Assembly (NCBI GenBank): GCA_037043015.1
Contig: CM073321.1
Location: 36,000,101-36,064,100, forward strand
Source: Bryum argenteum
Lineage: Eukaryota > Streptophyta > Bryopsida > Bryales > Bryaceae
Direction: 5' to 3'
DNA length: 64,000 bases
Of the stretch, positions 47,841 through 59,672 are shown piece after piece (position 1 is the first letter of the stretch; each line of letters starts with the position of its first letter). The position numbers were made by a program, and so were the translations under genes. The notes below the pieces were generated by a model. It made no database searches. It worked only from the letters and a program-made list of their open reading frames with translations, and was not told the origin of the DNA.

Positions 47841-48540
47841 GGCTATTTTGCGAGCGGTGAGCGGTGAGCGAAGAGCGGTGAGCCGTAAGTTTTGGATTAT
47901 TTTGATAAACAATGGATTCTGAGCAGTAAGTTTATAGTTTCTGTCAAACTAATAAGAGTATTGGATGTTTTTTTCTAAATAAAGATTAAATTGGGACCTA
48001 TGACTGTGGAATGTTTTTGTGGATATTTGTGGAGATTGGTCCTATGGATACTTTGTCAACGGTAATTGGGGATTGATGTGTACTGTAATTTATAATAAGT
48101 AAGAAAAATGAATCTCCTTGCACGGCCTTAAATGTAGCTATACAGTTGTAATCGGAAAGACACATACCATCTCACATGTGACTGGGAAGAAACATACCAT
48201 CTCACAAAATTCTAGAATCTTGAACACAATACTATTTCAAAGTTGTGAAAACTTACGGATTCAATATAATCACACTTATTGTTGCAGTAAAATGACAATT
48301 TTGAAATTATGCAAATAAGACTTATTGTCTCAGTAAATATAGTCTTACTCTTTCGTAAATTTAGGCTTACAATTTTGACAAAACTTAGATATTTACTAGT
48401 TTAATAAAATGGTTATGCAGCATTTGAACATAGAAATAAAGGTGGAACGTCAAATATCTTGTAGTGGCCCTTTTAGTCTCACTACTTCATGATTAATCCA
48501 AGTAATGAATACATATGTTTCCATGAAGAAACAAAAATCT
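47841..48540. other. Non-coding AT-rich DNA 3' of MULE remnant B
   Basis: A GAGCGGTGAGC tandem stands at about 47855-47892; a related GTGAGCGGTGAGC is at 59063. No gene seen. Confidence 0.45.
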
Positions 48541-51500
48541 CTAAGAGTCAAGGTGCTTCAATAAGCCACTCTCTAGGACTCGCTTCACTTCATTGAAGGT
48601 CAAACTAGCTGCATGTATGAACGTATCCGAATCTGAGTCCAAGCCACAAACGACTGTAAACAAATAGTATAAGTGCTTACAATTGGCCCATTGACCTGGC
48701 TTCCCAAGTCCCTTTGTTGCCATCGCCTTGAAATTAGGACAAGTGCATGATGGTATCTGCGAAATTGTCAAGAAGTACTGCTGGACCTTTGGAGGCTTTC
48801 TTGAATCCAGTAAGACAATGCATCCCAGCGCAAGGCTTGGAAGCATGCACAAGTTGCGCACTTTGGCGTTTAACGAAAGTGCAGATGCACAATTATTGGA
48901 ATGCTTAGTTGACGGGGCCTTCTTATAGCGTCGGATATTCTTTCCTGAACGGCGAGTGGAAAACTCATCCGGATATGCCGGCATTGGGTAAGCCGATAAG
49001 TCCAGTTCCAATGGCTCGTCTTGAAAGAGTCTTCTCGGTGACATCTCCTTCTGTTGTGGAAGCCTAAAGCCTGCATTTTCTAAGGAGAGGATCTCTTTAG
49101 AAGTCAAGTTAGTCCCTAGCTTAACCTCTGGAACCTGCGGCACTGTGATTACCACTGCCGTTTTGTGCCCTTCACGCACCTCTCAATGTCATCGTTGCAG
49201 AAGAAGAATTGCATAGTGTCTTGTCTATTCTTCCGGTAGTTCTTCATTAGACCTGTCTAGGTTGGAGTTGGGGTGCTCTTCCAGTCTTGCACAATCCGTG
49301 CCACACACTTCTTATTTGTAATAGCTTGTTGAGCCAAACAAGCTTTGGCGGATGTCTTGGAGAGACGTGCAATGTGCCATTGAGAAGGATCGCAGATGGT
49401 CTCCTCTATAGCAGTGACGTGGTAGCAATCTACTTGCGGCAGAGATTGCTGACGGCAAAGGTCAGCTTCCTCTTGTTCGCTGGTTGTGGGAGAGTCGGCT
49501 ATCACCTGAGTTGTAGGATACTCGCTCTCTTTGCGTGCAGATCTAGTCTGGACACGAGGTCTTGGAACACTGATTTTATCACGCCTTTCAGACTCACGCT
49601 CATCTCCGAAAGCATTATTAGAATTGCGTTTTAGAGAAACAAATACCTCTTCTCCTTTAAGATGCGGGTCTTTGGTGCACCACTCATCAACACCGGGCAT
49701 CTTAAGAATCGCTTCGTGAAGTGATTTGGAGTTTTCTGTTTTGGCTGCAGATCTATGTGCGCGTCTGAGCGTGAGCTCCTCTTTTGAAGGACCGTTTCCA
49801 GGACGCTCTCCTTCCAAGAATTGGGAGTACGCAATACAATGCATGAACGCTCGCACGAAGTCGTCCACGGCTGCCACATACAAGTCGCTACCCCGATCTC
49901 CAGACTGTTGCTTCGACTTGTTGTGAATTGGTTCCGCAAGGTTGCATGATGGCATCTCTGCAAGTTCGTCTTCGCTAAGATTCTAGAAACATTGGAAGTA
50001 GATCAGTTAGCTCAATATTGGATAAGTCAAAGTTGGCCAAGTTTGAATGCTACAGAACTTGAATGTAATAGAAAGAGTTTCCCAGCTCCATGAAGCCTCC
50101 CCATTGGCGATACCAAAAGTGTCAGAAGGCTAGAAGTGTCGAGTCGGGGTAATCCTCGCTTACTCGACGCGCTAGATGACATCCACCATGCTCGAATAGC
50201 TTGAAACTTTGTTTCGGCTTCTGCCATTGACGTGGCATTCTTGTATTGATGATAGAGTTTTCGGTGTTGAGCTTGGAGGTCTTGCCGGATGTCAGCCTTT
50301 GTGTGTTTTTCTAGGGACTGGGTCCAATGGAAGAGGCAAGTCCCTTCTCTGACAATCATCTTCTCAGACGCATTTCCGCTCCTATAGACGATGCGAACCG
50401 CATTCCAATTAGCCTGGGAGCTATCGGCCATAAAGCCCTTGAAATTCACATTCTCAACATCGTGCTTTGTCATAATGGCATTCAGGTTCTTCCAAACAAC
50501 CGATTGGGCTGTCGTGTCCTCAGACTGCATGTCGCATGTTGCGATTGTCATGACTCTGCAATATTTAGAATCATAAACGTGACAAGCCATCGCCGTTCAC
50601 AATCTAACACGTTTGACGTGGTCAAACATTATCCACGCATTCTCCAAGTCACCCCCACACTGCATTCGCTTCACGAGATCCACTCCGCAACCCGGCCCGA
50701 CTTAAGACATTTTAAAGACAAAAACCTTATCTATATCCTCTCCTTGCCTTGGAAACATGTTCTTTTGGACGAACTTCCAATTGCTAGCAGCACGTTACTG
50801 GGTAATACTGTCCATGACTCCAAAGCGACGGATAGCCTTGTATGTGGTGACTGTGTTACAAATGTTGGGAGAGGTGACTAGGTGAGGTGTTTACACCGGT
50901 CAAAAATGACTTGCAGCTCGTCCAGTTCTAAGATCTTCTGTGGTTCTCCTTCTTTAGCAATGAGGAGTGGGCCCAGTACTTCTTTTGCAGTTTCAAGCAC
51001 AATTGCGGAGCGAGTGACTAATGGAGTGCGTTCAACTTGCTCTCTAATCAAGGTGTCAGTTAGTTCAATGAAGTCCCGATGATCTCCTGACTTGACGGGA
51101 TGGTCGTGACACCCCAAGTGCACACAAGCTCTTGTCATCTGAGGTGTCGCAGTGAAATAGTAGATCTTGGCAGTGCAGACAGCTACACAAGTCGGGGAGA
51201 CATTGCAAGACTTGCAAACAACGATTGAACGAGTGGGTGGCATAGACCCCACCTCAAACACCTTCTTAGATAATCCATCCCACTCAGTTTCATTCAAATG
51301 GGAAGTTCTGTGGTCTCGCCGAAGATACTCACAATCACGGTTGTCGCAATGGAGGTGGCCGAAACAAGAAGACGTACGAGACAAAAGATTCAGATCATTT
51401 GCAATATTTGATGAAATTGTACGAGACCAAGCATGGCCATCGTACCGTCTATCCATTTCACGAAGCTGCTTGGCCTTTGTGTTCTGACCGTAGTCACCTA

Positions 51501-52184
51501 ATGAAGGAAGTCCAAAGATAACATCTCCATTGTAACGAGGGGGGAGGTAATCAACCTGCTGGAGTTTAATTACATCAAAGTTAATTCGAGATAAGACATT
51601 CTTGGATCATTTAAGAGCTCCAAGACGCATCAATGAATCAATGATACTTTGAACAGGACTTGTCCCAACCTAGGACTGACCAAGAGTACGAGAAAGACTA
51701 TTAAGAGGAGCTGATTCCTTAAAATGTACGTTTGGACGTAGGGTACCTTGTACTTCACTCTCTAATCGAATAACTTCAATCTCACTATCAGAGTCATCAC
51801 TCAACTCATAAATTGTTTCTAGACGAGGCTCAATTTTGAGTCTAGACAGTACTGGTCTCTCCATGCTAAAAGTAGACGACTCCCTAGGTGTTCACTGGAA
51901 CCATCAAACACAGACTCTGAGACTCCATAAACACAGTATTTTCCGGGCTTCAGCACCCAAAACGAACCGACATGATTTTCTCCTCTGGTCTGACTCTGTG
52001 CATGTGAAAGAAGACCGGTTTCATCGTGAAAAACTTCTTCCTCGACAAAGACAGTGTCCTCACGAAACTTAAACTTAAACTTAAATCTCAAACTTAATGT
52101 TGTACAAGTGACTTTAGCATGACGGTCTTCGCCTAATGGAAAGAGGACCAAAACAGAATGATGATTAGCACAAAGAAAGGCCAT
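48541..52184 (-). pseudogene. MULE transposase remnant B, nearly full order of domains
   Basis: Read downward: N-terminal part (51819-52184, then 51670-51864 with YELSDDSDSEIEVIRLE). A Cys/His-rich zinc region follows at 50878-51456 (FGHLHCDNRDCEYLRR, then CKSCNVSPTC, HLGCHDHPV), like the DNA-binding front of Mutator proteins. The MULE catalytic region is at 50027-50590 (VMTIATCDMQSEDTTAQ, FMADSSQANWNAVRIVYR, TCLFHW). Then come VAAVDDFVRAFMHC, CDPSQWHIARL and VKLGTNLTSKEILSLENAGF. It ends in a SWIM finger (CTCPNF and CKH, near 48700). The frame changes several times (near 51860, 51460, 50800, 50590 and 49180). Mutator-like elements move by cut and paste in the nucleus. Terminal inverted repeats were not found by eye. 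Confidence 0.8.
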
Positions 52185-53029
52185 AGTATTCCACAGTGTA
52201 ACGCTCAATCACTAAATTCAATACACATCTACTCAAAGACTTGAAGTGTCGTTTGATATAACAAGTACTCTGAGCATTGGAATAGGAGATATATATAACA
52301 AGGAAGAAATTACGTTGTAAACTTGTAATTTATGTGATAGTAAGCAAAGTTTAAGAAGGTAATAGTGGATTTTGTAGAGTAATTAAGCTAAAAGACGGCT
52401 AGAAAAGCTATAACCTATGCTTGGTAGGTGGTCGTATCATACACATGCAAAATTTGTGATGTTTAAGTGTTTTTAAATTAGTAGACTCCAATTGCTGGCA
52501 TACATTTTAAATTAAGGAAGATACAATATAGATTAGCAAATCAAGTGATAAAGATGACGGTCGCCACAAATACTGCAGAGAGCAAAATAGTAGCTCTGCA
52601 GTTATAGATTAGAAGGAAGGTCTTTAATAGCTCTGTGATGAATTATTAAGTGACTGCCGTCATAAATTTATTACTTGACAAGTTGTTCAATAGTGGGAAA
52701 TAGTCACAATTTTCACGTTACCAAATATAAGTCATGGTAGAATAAGATATTCTTGATTATATCTTAGCGCCGACAAATTCAGTGTAACATTAGATTGGGT
52801 CACTTCTTACAATAAATATCTCGTGATTTAAAAAAGTGTAGATTGATTTGATATATCTATGGAATTATGAAGATTAGGCCAGCTCCAGAATATTCACTCT
52901 CTTAGACTTGACTAAGATATAAAGGGTCTGTACACTTCAGTTTTTGGTAGAGATGATCACTAGAGCGAAAGCAAGAGCAGATAGGGAAGTGAGGAAGACT
53001 ATTAATAATGGGTAAGTAATCATGAGCAA

Positions 53030-53099
53030 AGTCGGCTGTAAGTCTTTACCTGTTTGCCTCTTTCATTTATGGGCAAGAGGAAAATACTTACAGCCGACT
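53030..53099. repeat. 14-bp inverted repeat around a 42-bp loop
   Basis: AGTCGGCTGTAAGT at 53030-53043 and its exact reverse complement at 53086-53099, with a second short inverted pair (GCCTCTT / AAGAGG) inside the loop. Confidence 0.8.
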
Positions 53100-53333
53100 A
53101 GATTTGGGCCAATTCTATAAACATACACCCCTAGATCGCAGGCCCAACAATTCACTCATGTACAGATTGTACTACAACATCCCACTAGGCCTCTTGCTCA
53201 TATTTCAAAAATTGATCCAAATTCCGGGCTTGATAATGGGTGAGTATATTCATGTGCTTCATGCTATGGAGCCAAAAAGTGAAAAAGGTTTCTCCCTTTT
53301 AAAGCCATGTTGAGATATAGATTTGAATGCCAA

Positions 53334-53480
53334 ATACGCCTATGAATGAACTGCCCATGAATGAAGTGCAGGAATGAAGCGCCGTGTGAATAAGCGTCGA
53401 TGAATGAAATGCCGTGAATGAATAGTCGATGAATGAAAGGCCGTGAATGAACTGTCAATGAATGAATTGTCGTGAACTGC
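53334..53480 (+). repeat. GAATGAA-based short tandem repeat
   Basis: About eight irregular units of 15-18 bp of the form GAATGAA..GCCGT or GATGAATGAA.. lie upstream of copy 3. Confidence 0.75.
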
Positions 53481-53713
53481 TGTGAGCTGTTATTGCCTCG
53501 GTAATGATGCAGGCATTTTGAAGTGGAAAATGTGAGGACATGCGCAGGTCTCGATCGTGAGTCCGACTCATCTAATCGTTCCGTTCTTTGAGATAAACGA
53601 GATGCGGCTAGAGCTCAAGCACATCACACTTTCTGCAATGCGTGGGGTGCGATATCATCACAAATTTTTGTAGTTCAATTTTAGGGTTTTAAGATGTAAA
53701 TCTCGTAATGTTT

Positions 53714-53729
53714 GTCTCGGTACTGAGAC
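53714..53729. repeat. Family C palindrome
   Basis: GTCTCGGTACTGAGAC, one mismatch from the 16-bp palindrome GTCTCGGTACCGAGAC. It lies beside a GC-rich patch (53790-53890) that may be the leader of copy 3. Confidence 0.75.
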
Positions 53730-54775
53730 TCACATGGCACTGTCTGAGAGTTGGAAAGCCGTTGTATGTGTCGGAATCCGCCAGTGTTGGCGATGGCACT
53801 AGCGATGGCGCCCTCTTTGCTGGTCGTCACCCCCACACTCGTTGTGGCAACCGTTTTTTCTTGTCGGTGCCGAGAGACGGCCGTGATAGTCAATAGTAAA
53901 TTTTTGGACGGTGGTCACTCCTTTCGCACGGATAGACACTCCCTGCTGCTGTTTGTTTGAGGTCTTTTTGGATGAGTACACATGAAATATATGTGATCTT
54001 AAGTTGCTTCACAAGCTTTGGAAATGATCTGAGAATCCGGAAATGATAGAAAAGAATGGAATAGAAAATGTAAGGACCGTTCGAAGTGAAAATCAATACA
54101 TGATAATATTCCTGTCAGAAGTTAGAATATTCAAGAATGTACCGGTTGTGGGAATGCATATACTACTCGGTGTGAAAATATTCTGTCCGCGTGCGTGTGA
54201 GGGTTGATTCTTCTGTGGATATTCTGTCAATTCAACGAGACCTGCTTTGTTGTTTGTATTGACTATTCGATGGGTCGATGAGTTACAATAGAAACTACCA
54301 TGTAGATGGTTTGGGAAGGAAAAGGATCTTTGTATGTGGGGGAGTTGTTCATTTTGTTGTTTGTCTTCGCGACCGAATTGTGTAGCACTTGTTTGTCATC
54401 TGGAAAGACATGCAAATATATAGTACGACACAATAATAGTAGATCTGCACAAGTAGTTTTTAGTGCATCCAATCAAAAAAGAAGATATAGCAGGATTAGT
54501 GTCTCATGCCAATACCTTTAAAGAATGCCGGATCCTGACGGTACCTTGACGGTTCCTGTGATCCTGATGGGAGTCTTACTTCATTCATGTGTCCAACTAC
54601 CGCAAATTGTTCTAGCTTTAGATGAATCATGAGGCATTACGTTTCGTGAGGTGGTTGACATCCACATTAGATTGGACACTCTTAGTAGTCGATGTAGATA
54701 GAACCTGAAAGCACTTGATAACTGAAAATTGAGCTTTCTCACAGATATCGATCAGTTGTATGTGTCGAATTGCCC

Positions 54776-54854
54776 GTCTCGGTACCGAGACAGTAGTGAG
54801 CAGTTTTTGAGAGTTGGCTCGGCAATCTTTAAGTGGGTGTCTCGGTACCGAGAT
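54776..54854. repeat. Two family C palindromes 63 bp apart
   Basis: GTCTCGGTACCGAGAC at 54776-54791 (perfect) and the same with the last base changed at 54839-54854. The spacing of 63 bp is close to that of the family A array. Confidence 0.85.
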
Positions 54855-55239
54855 AGTACTCGGCGGACAATGCGGCAGTCTTAGCGAGGATGCTATATCT
54901 CGTTTTCCACTGAATGAGCTGAAAATGGGTGTCGCGCTAGTCTTCTAATTGCCATGGGTGTAACTTCCTCGTGAGAAATTCATCTTTGATGGGCCTGGAA
55001 CAGCAGAATGGGGAGGTATGTCCCATTGGCCATCGTATCTCATGTAGAGGATTTCAGCCCTTTCTGGTTTTGGAAATATGTGTCTCGGTACCGAGATGCA
55101 TGCTCGCACGTACAAAAATTAATCGATTGCCTTCACCTATCTAGAGCCTCATTCAACTTTCTAGAAGTACATGTAACCAGTTAGAATTAGTTAGATAATC
55201 ATTGACCAGTCATTGATTGATTTTTCTCAGGTACTTCAC
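54855..55239. other. Leader or intron 5' of copy 3
   Basis: Non-coding, ending in an acceptor (TTTTTCTCAG) at 55230. Contains the family C site at 55082-55097. Confidence 0.45.
55082..55097. repeat. Family C palindrome
   Basis: GTCTCGGTACCGAGAT, with only the outermost base off the palindrome, about 140 bp before the first coding exon of copy 3. Confidence 0.85.
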
Positions 55240-58200
55240 ATGGACAGTGAGAAAGACTATGATGGTGGAGACGCGGCCTCTTTGAACGATAACCTGGTGA
55301 GTGTGTGAAGTTCAATATCTCAATGGCAGATTCTAATGTTGGTAGTGGATTTTTGTTTTGGCTAATGATTTTCATTTCTGTTTGTAGATGTCATGTAAAT
55401 TCTAGTGAGATTAATTTCGTAAAAAGTTTGATTTAGTTAATTATTGTGCAACTCAGTTATACCTACTAGATTTGTTCTTCATCATTTAAATATTGAACTC
55501 TGTTTTGTAGGTAGAGAGCCCCGCCGCCCATGATGTACCCGCTGATTCTTCACCATCAGCGATTCAAGCTTCATGAGAGAATGCAATTGATTTAGATTCT
55601 GATGAAGGTCAAGATGAGGCTGAAGAGGGGCTTGACGAAAAAGATGCATTTGACGGAGATGAAGATGACATCAGATCCCGTCAGAAATTGAATTCCGTGA
55701 CCACGATCTATCAACTGAGAGTCCAACCTTTTAGTTCATCAAGGTTCAATATTCCCCTATGTAGGATGTCGGCCATGCCTATGGTGAGGCCCACACTCTC
55801 AACTGATCTTGCTAACTTAGAGCAAGAATTTGTCCATGGCTATAGAGAAGGCTCCTCTGTTTTCTATGTGACAATAACAGATGACGAAGGCAAAACACGT
55901 GAGGTTATTCAAGCTGATGAAGCATCTTGATGTCCCATTTGGAGTGCCAAAAATGAAGAATTTAATTCCTTTCTTCAGTCTGTTCCGGAGTTGGCTAGTT
56001 TCAAGAATTTGATGTTCTTCGTATGTGATGGTAACCATAGACGTCAGGCTTGGTTAAATCATATTCAAAGGCTTCACAAGAAAGAAGAAGCTTGGCATTA
56101 CTCAGTGGACAGCATCCTCCTTGACACGAAAGGAAAAATTGGTGTTGTTATGCAAGTGATGCATAACATCAACAAGTAAGTTTTATATCTTGATCTGAAT
56201 TCTTTTCCATGTTAAATACTTTGATTGCACTACTATTATGATATGCTCATGCCCTCTCTTTGATTCATAATTGTAGACATACTGAAGACTCTCACGTTAA
56301 GACCAACCTTGTTCACACCCTCTTTAGAGTTCAGAAGTACGGGCTCATGCCACTTGAACAGTATCAAGATATATTGACTCCATCGGAGATTAAGAGGTGC
56401 AAGAAATCTCAGAATGCAAAGACGTGGTATACATTGAATCTGCATGTATTCACGAACTTCATCTTCCAGTTATGATCTATATGTGAATTGGCTCACTTGC
56501 TTATATTAGGGATGAGGATGTCTCCTTTGCTGATTTGGGTATTTATATGTTTTCACTAAAAGTACTGGTGACATTTAATATTAAACTTTGTATATCGATG
56601 TATGCAATTTGTTTACCACAAGATACATTGAAATTTACTTAATTAAAATGACAAACAAAGGTAAATAATAGCATTTTCAGTGACAGAGTCTATTTTTTTG
56701 CAGCACGAACTTGGACTCCCAGCAGATGAGGGTGTTCAACAACTCGTGGAGCAATCAGACGGAAATGTGTCCGCTGCTGAAAAAGCAACCGCAATGAAAG
56801 TTGCTACCAAACAGAGAGTCGAGGCACTTCATAAGAAAATGTCAAAATTAGTTGCTGTGGCAAACCCGGAGTTGACAGAGAGATGGCTTCGAGAGGTATG
56901 AACTCTACTTCTAAAATCCATTTTTCATTATTCAAGTAATACTATGACTCCCTTTATTCTAATAAATCGCTCTTTTCTTTACAGAACGAGCGTCACTATA
57001 GCCTCAACTTGATTACACCGGATCTAAACATAGAGAAGCTGCAGTTAATTGTCACTGCAAAAGCATCTGCTGCTTCTAAAATCAAATGGTTGGAATATTT
57101 CAATTCCTCTGCATCAACATGCGAGGCCCACAAACTGCCCCTCAAGCCCACCAACGAGGAGAAATTGGGTGTCTTTGTTGCCAAAGCGTGTTTTTGGGCA
57201 GGAGTGAGTTTGTTAAATCTAATTGTGTTGATTTCATGTGTGTTGATTTCTACTATATGAGCTTAAATGTTTTCTTTTTACGCTCTGACGTGACTTGAGT
57301 TCCTTTAAGTACTGAGTCAATGTAAAGGAATGTGATGTGATTTGTACAACAATGATATGTTGTGATTACAAATAAATATTGATTACGTTTGATGACTTCC
57401 ATGCTACTGATTCAAGTAACAATATTCCCTCTTTTCCCACAGATATCCGAGCAGGCTTCCATTATCTTTGAAGAAACCGTGCGTCAAGATAGACTGGTTA
57501 TCAATTTTGAAGTACCCGGCGAGCCTTTAAGCTTGGTTGCATACATCGAGGACTGTAGGATGAAGTTATGGAACAATGCGTTCCATACTTTCTTCCGAGG
57601 GCAGGATGCTTTTAACAAAACTTACAAATTTGTGAGTTTTAATGGACCTGACTTGATTGTGCGAAGAGAGCTATTTCGGTGAGTTTTTCTTTCAAAGTAT
57701 TATAGTTCTTATATTTTGCATATTAATTTGGTTTTTGTGTGCAAAATATTTTGATTGCAAGGTATATAGTCATGGCCTTCTTTGTACTCGCAAGTACTTT
57801 AAGTACGAACTTTTTCCGGAAGGAGCAATAAGCAAAGAAGATCTCCCCATATTTCTCTCCGCATGGCTTGATAGGTCGAACTCAACGTGCATGTTTTCAG
57901 CAAATCAACAGCGCACGTGGTCAACCTCGCACCTTACGGGAGGTGGATGGTACCTTGACCGTGCTCCTAGTTTCACTCCTTCCTTTGAAACTGAACTTAG
58001 GAAGTCAAGGGAGGTAGTTGGAGAATCTAGTGTTGAGATGGTTGATTTACAGGGCATAGAAGATGAGCATGAGAGGGCAAGGGCCCTCTCACGACGTCTA
58101 GAAGAAGATAGGAAGAAGGCCATGAAGGTGAAGGAAGCAGAGGAGAAAGCGGCCCAGAAAGAAAACTAGAAACTCCGGAAGTCTCTGGAGAAGACTAACA

Positions 58201-58930
58201 AGAGAGGAAAAAAGAAGATGAACCCTCCTCGAGAGCCACAAGATAAAATCCATCTGGGCCTAGTCCCACATGCGACTCTAGTTTCTAGTTCAGAAACAAT
58301 TCTCATTATCTGAAAGCTTAGACAAAACTATAGAGTGTGCACAACTTAATTAACTTGGAGCTATAAAATACAGAAAGAGAAAGACATGAATTGAAATGAA
58401 ACATCATTGTAGTAATGAACTAGTGAATAACTTAAGGAATTAGGCAAAAACTTTATCAAGCAGGGGTGGACATGTTCAACAATTATATACAAAAGATAAT
58501 TAAACACAGTAGTACCTTGGAAATGAAGCTTTTCAAATCATCAAATAAAGGACTTAAGCTGCCAGTGTTTAATTATCTTTTGTAAGAAAGGACTAAAGCC
58601 CGACACTATAAGGGATCTGCCGCGAATGTACCCTGCGTAGACTTGATTCTTGCAGATCTTCCAGAGGGTCTTTTTGTTCCGGGAATTTCAAATCCACCTT
58701 CGTCTATCCCTTCCTGGAAGAGAGAATCTGAGTACTGGTTACAAACACTCTTCGATTTTGCAGACCATCACCTGCAAGACGATGGAGCAATCATTTTATT
58801 TCATCCATTTTGAATGACTACGAAGTCAAAAATTCTTGGATATTGCTCTACGTACGGTTTTGTTGTTCGCAAGGAGTGGTGGGGTATGAACCGCCTTCAC
58901 CTGACGTCCCCAAAGAATTAAGACTTAACG
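55240..58930 (+). pseudogene. ParB-like / N4-N6 methyltransferase-like fusion gene, copy 3
   Basis: ATG at 55240. Exons about 55240-55296, 55511-56175, 56278-56445, 56704-56895, 56985-57203, 57443-57678, 57795-58320 and 58586-58930, nearly all with clear GT-AG borders that match those of copy 4. The N-terminus is acidic. The ParB-like motif VCDGNHRRQAW is at about 56021-56053, followed by WHYSVDSILLD and MHNINK. Middle exons carry ERHYSLNLITPDLNIEKL and LWNNAFHTFF. The last exon carries VDLILADLPEGLFVPG (motif IV position, 58636) and DDGAIILFHP, as in beta-class N4/N6 methyltransferases but with DPPY replaced by DLPE. The motif I exon is missing; unrelated DNA begins near 59050. A few in-frame stops mark it as decayed. 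Closest relative is copy 4, in convergent orientation. Confidence 0.7.
58489..58583. repeat. 19-bp inverted repeat in an intron of copy 3
   Basis: ACAAAAGATAATTAAACAC at 58489-58507 and its exact reverse complement at 58565-58583, loop 57 bp. It lies in the intron before the methyltransferase-like exon and may be a small inserted element or a hairpin. Confidence 0.8.
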
Positions 58931-59672
58931 GTAAGATTAAGCTTGTAAAATTAACGTTCAATCTCACTTCTTGGATTGTACATACAAATTTTATTTACTC
59001 TATTGTAAGTAAACTAAAATACATTTTTTGTAATGTGCAGACCATGAGGTGGGGACGTAGAGGTGTGAGCGGTGAGCTGTGAGGTCCAACATTGCATGGG
59101 TAGACGTGAACATTTTTAAAAAAATTTGTGAAAGATAGGGACTCTATGACCATTGATTTAAGCATTTTTAAAATTTGTGAGGATTACTTTAGTCCAATTG
59201 AGTACCTCAAATCCGTGGATTTAGATCCTATTTCCATGTAAATGTGATCATGGCCCCATTTTATAAATCATTAAGGAGGGGATCCTGGCCCCGTATTTTA
59301 TTGTCGTGTAGAAATTAGGGCTGACGTCATTGATCCCAAATCATATGAAATTAGAGGTCACCATTGTCTCTCAATATGATTTAATATTTTTTACACATTT
59401 TTATTTGAATTATGGGATCAAAATTATATTTTATTTAGTGACATTGAATTTGGATAGTGATTTTTACATTAGAATTAGGGTTGACGTCCTCATTTCCATT
59501 ACAGTGAATTTTATTTCGTGAAGCACTTAGTGTATGTTTAGATATCAACGATAATCACGATATGTAATAATTCAATACCGAATTCAAGAACACATAAATA
59601 AATAGTGTATTATGGCAATCGCAAATACATGGCGCTACCAAGTCGAGTGCCTATCGGAAAACAAAGCACACA
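58931..59672. other. Non-coding between convergent copies 3 and 4
   Basis: A possible acceptor stands at 59040. From about 59060 the sequence (GTGAGCGGTGAGCTGTGAG, then T-rich DNA) resembles that at 47855 and no longer fits the gene family. No gene. Confidence 0.45.

Larger units (their letters stand above)
52209..53713. other. Non-coding upstream of copy 3
   Basis: AT-rich DNA without a supported gene. It contains the hairpin at 53030-53099 and the tandem at 53334-53480, listed separately. Confidence 0.45.

Noticed and set aside
49287-49634. Plus-strand frames opposite the MULE remnant B
   Set aside because: Shadows of the minus-strand MULE coding sequence.
59040-59100. A last methyltransferase exon of copy 3 after the acceptor at 59040
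   Set aside because: Only a few codons before GTGAGCGGTGAGC repeats; no motif I sequence follows.
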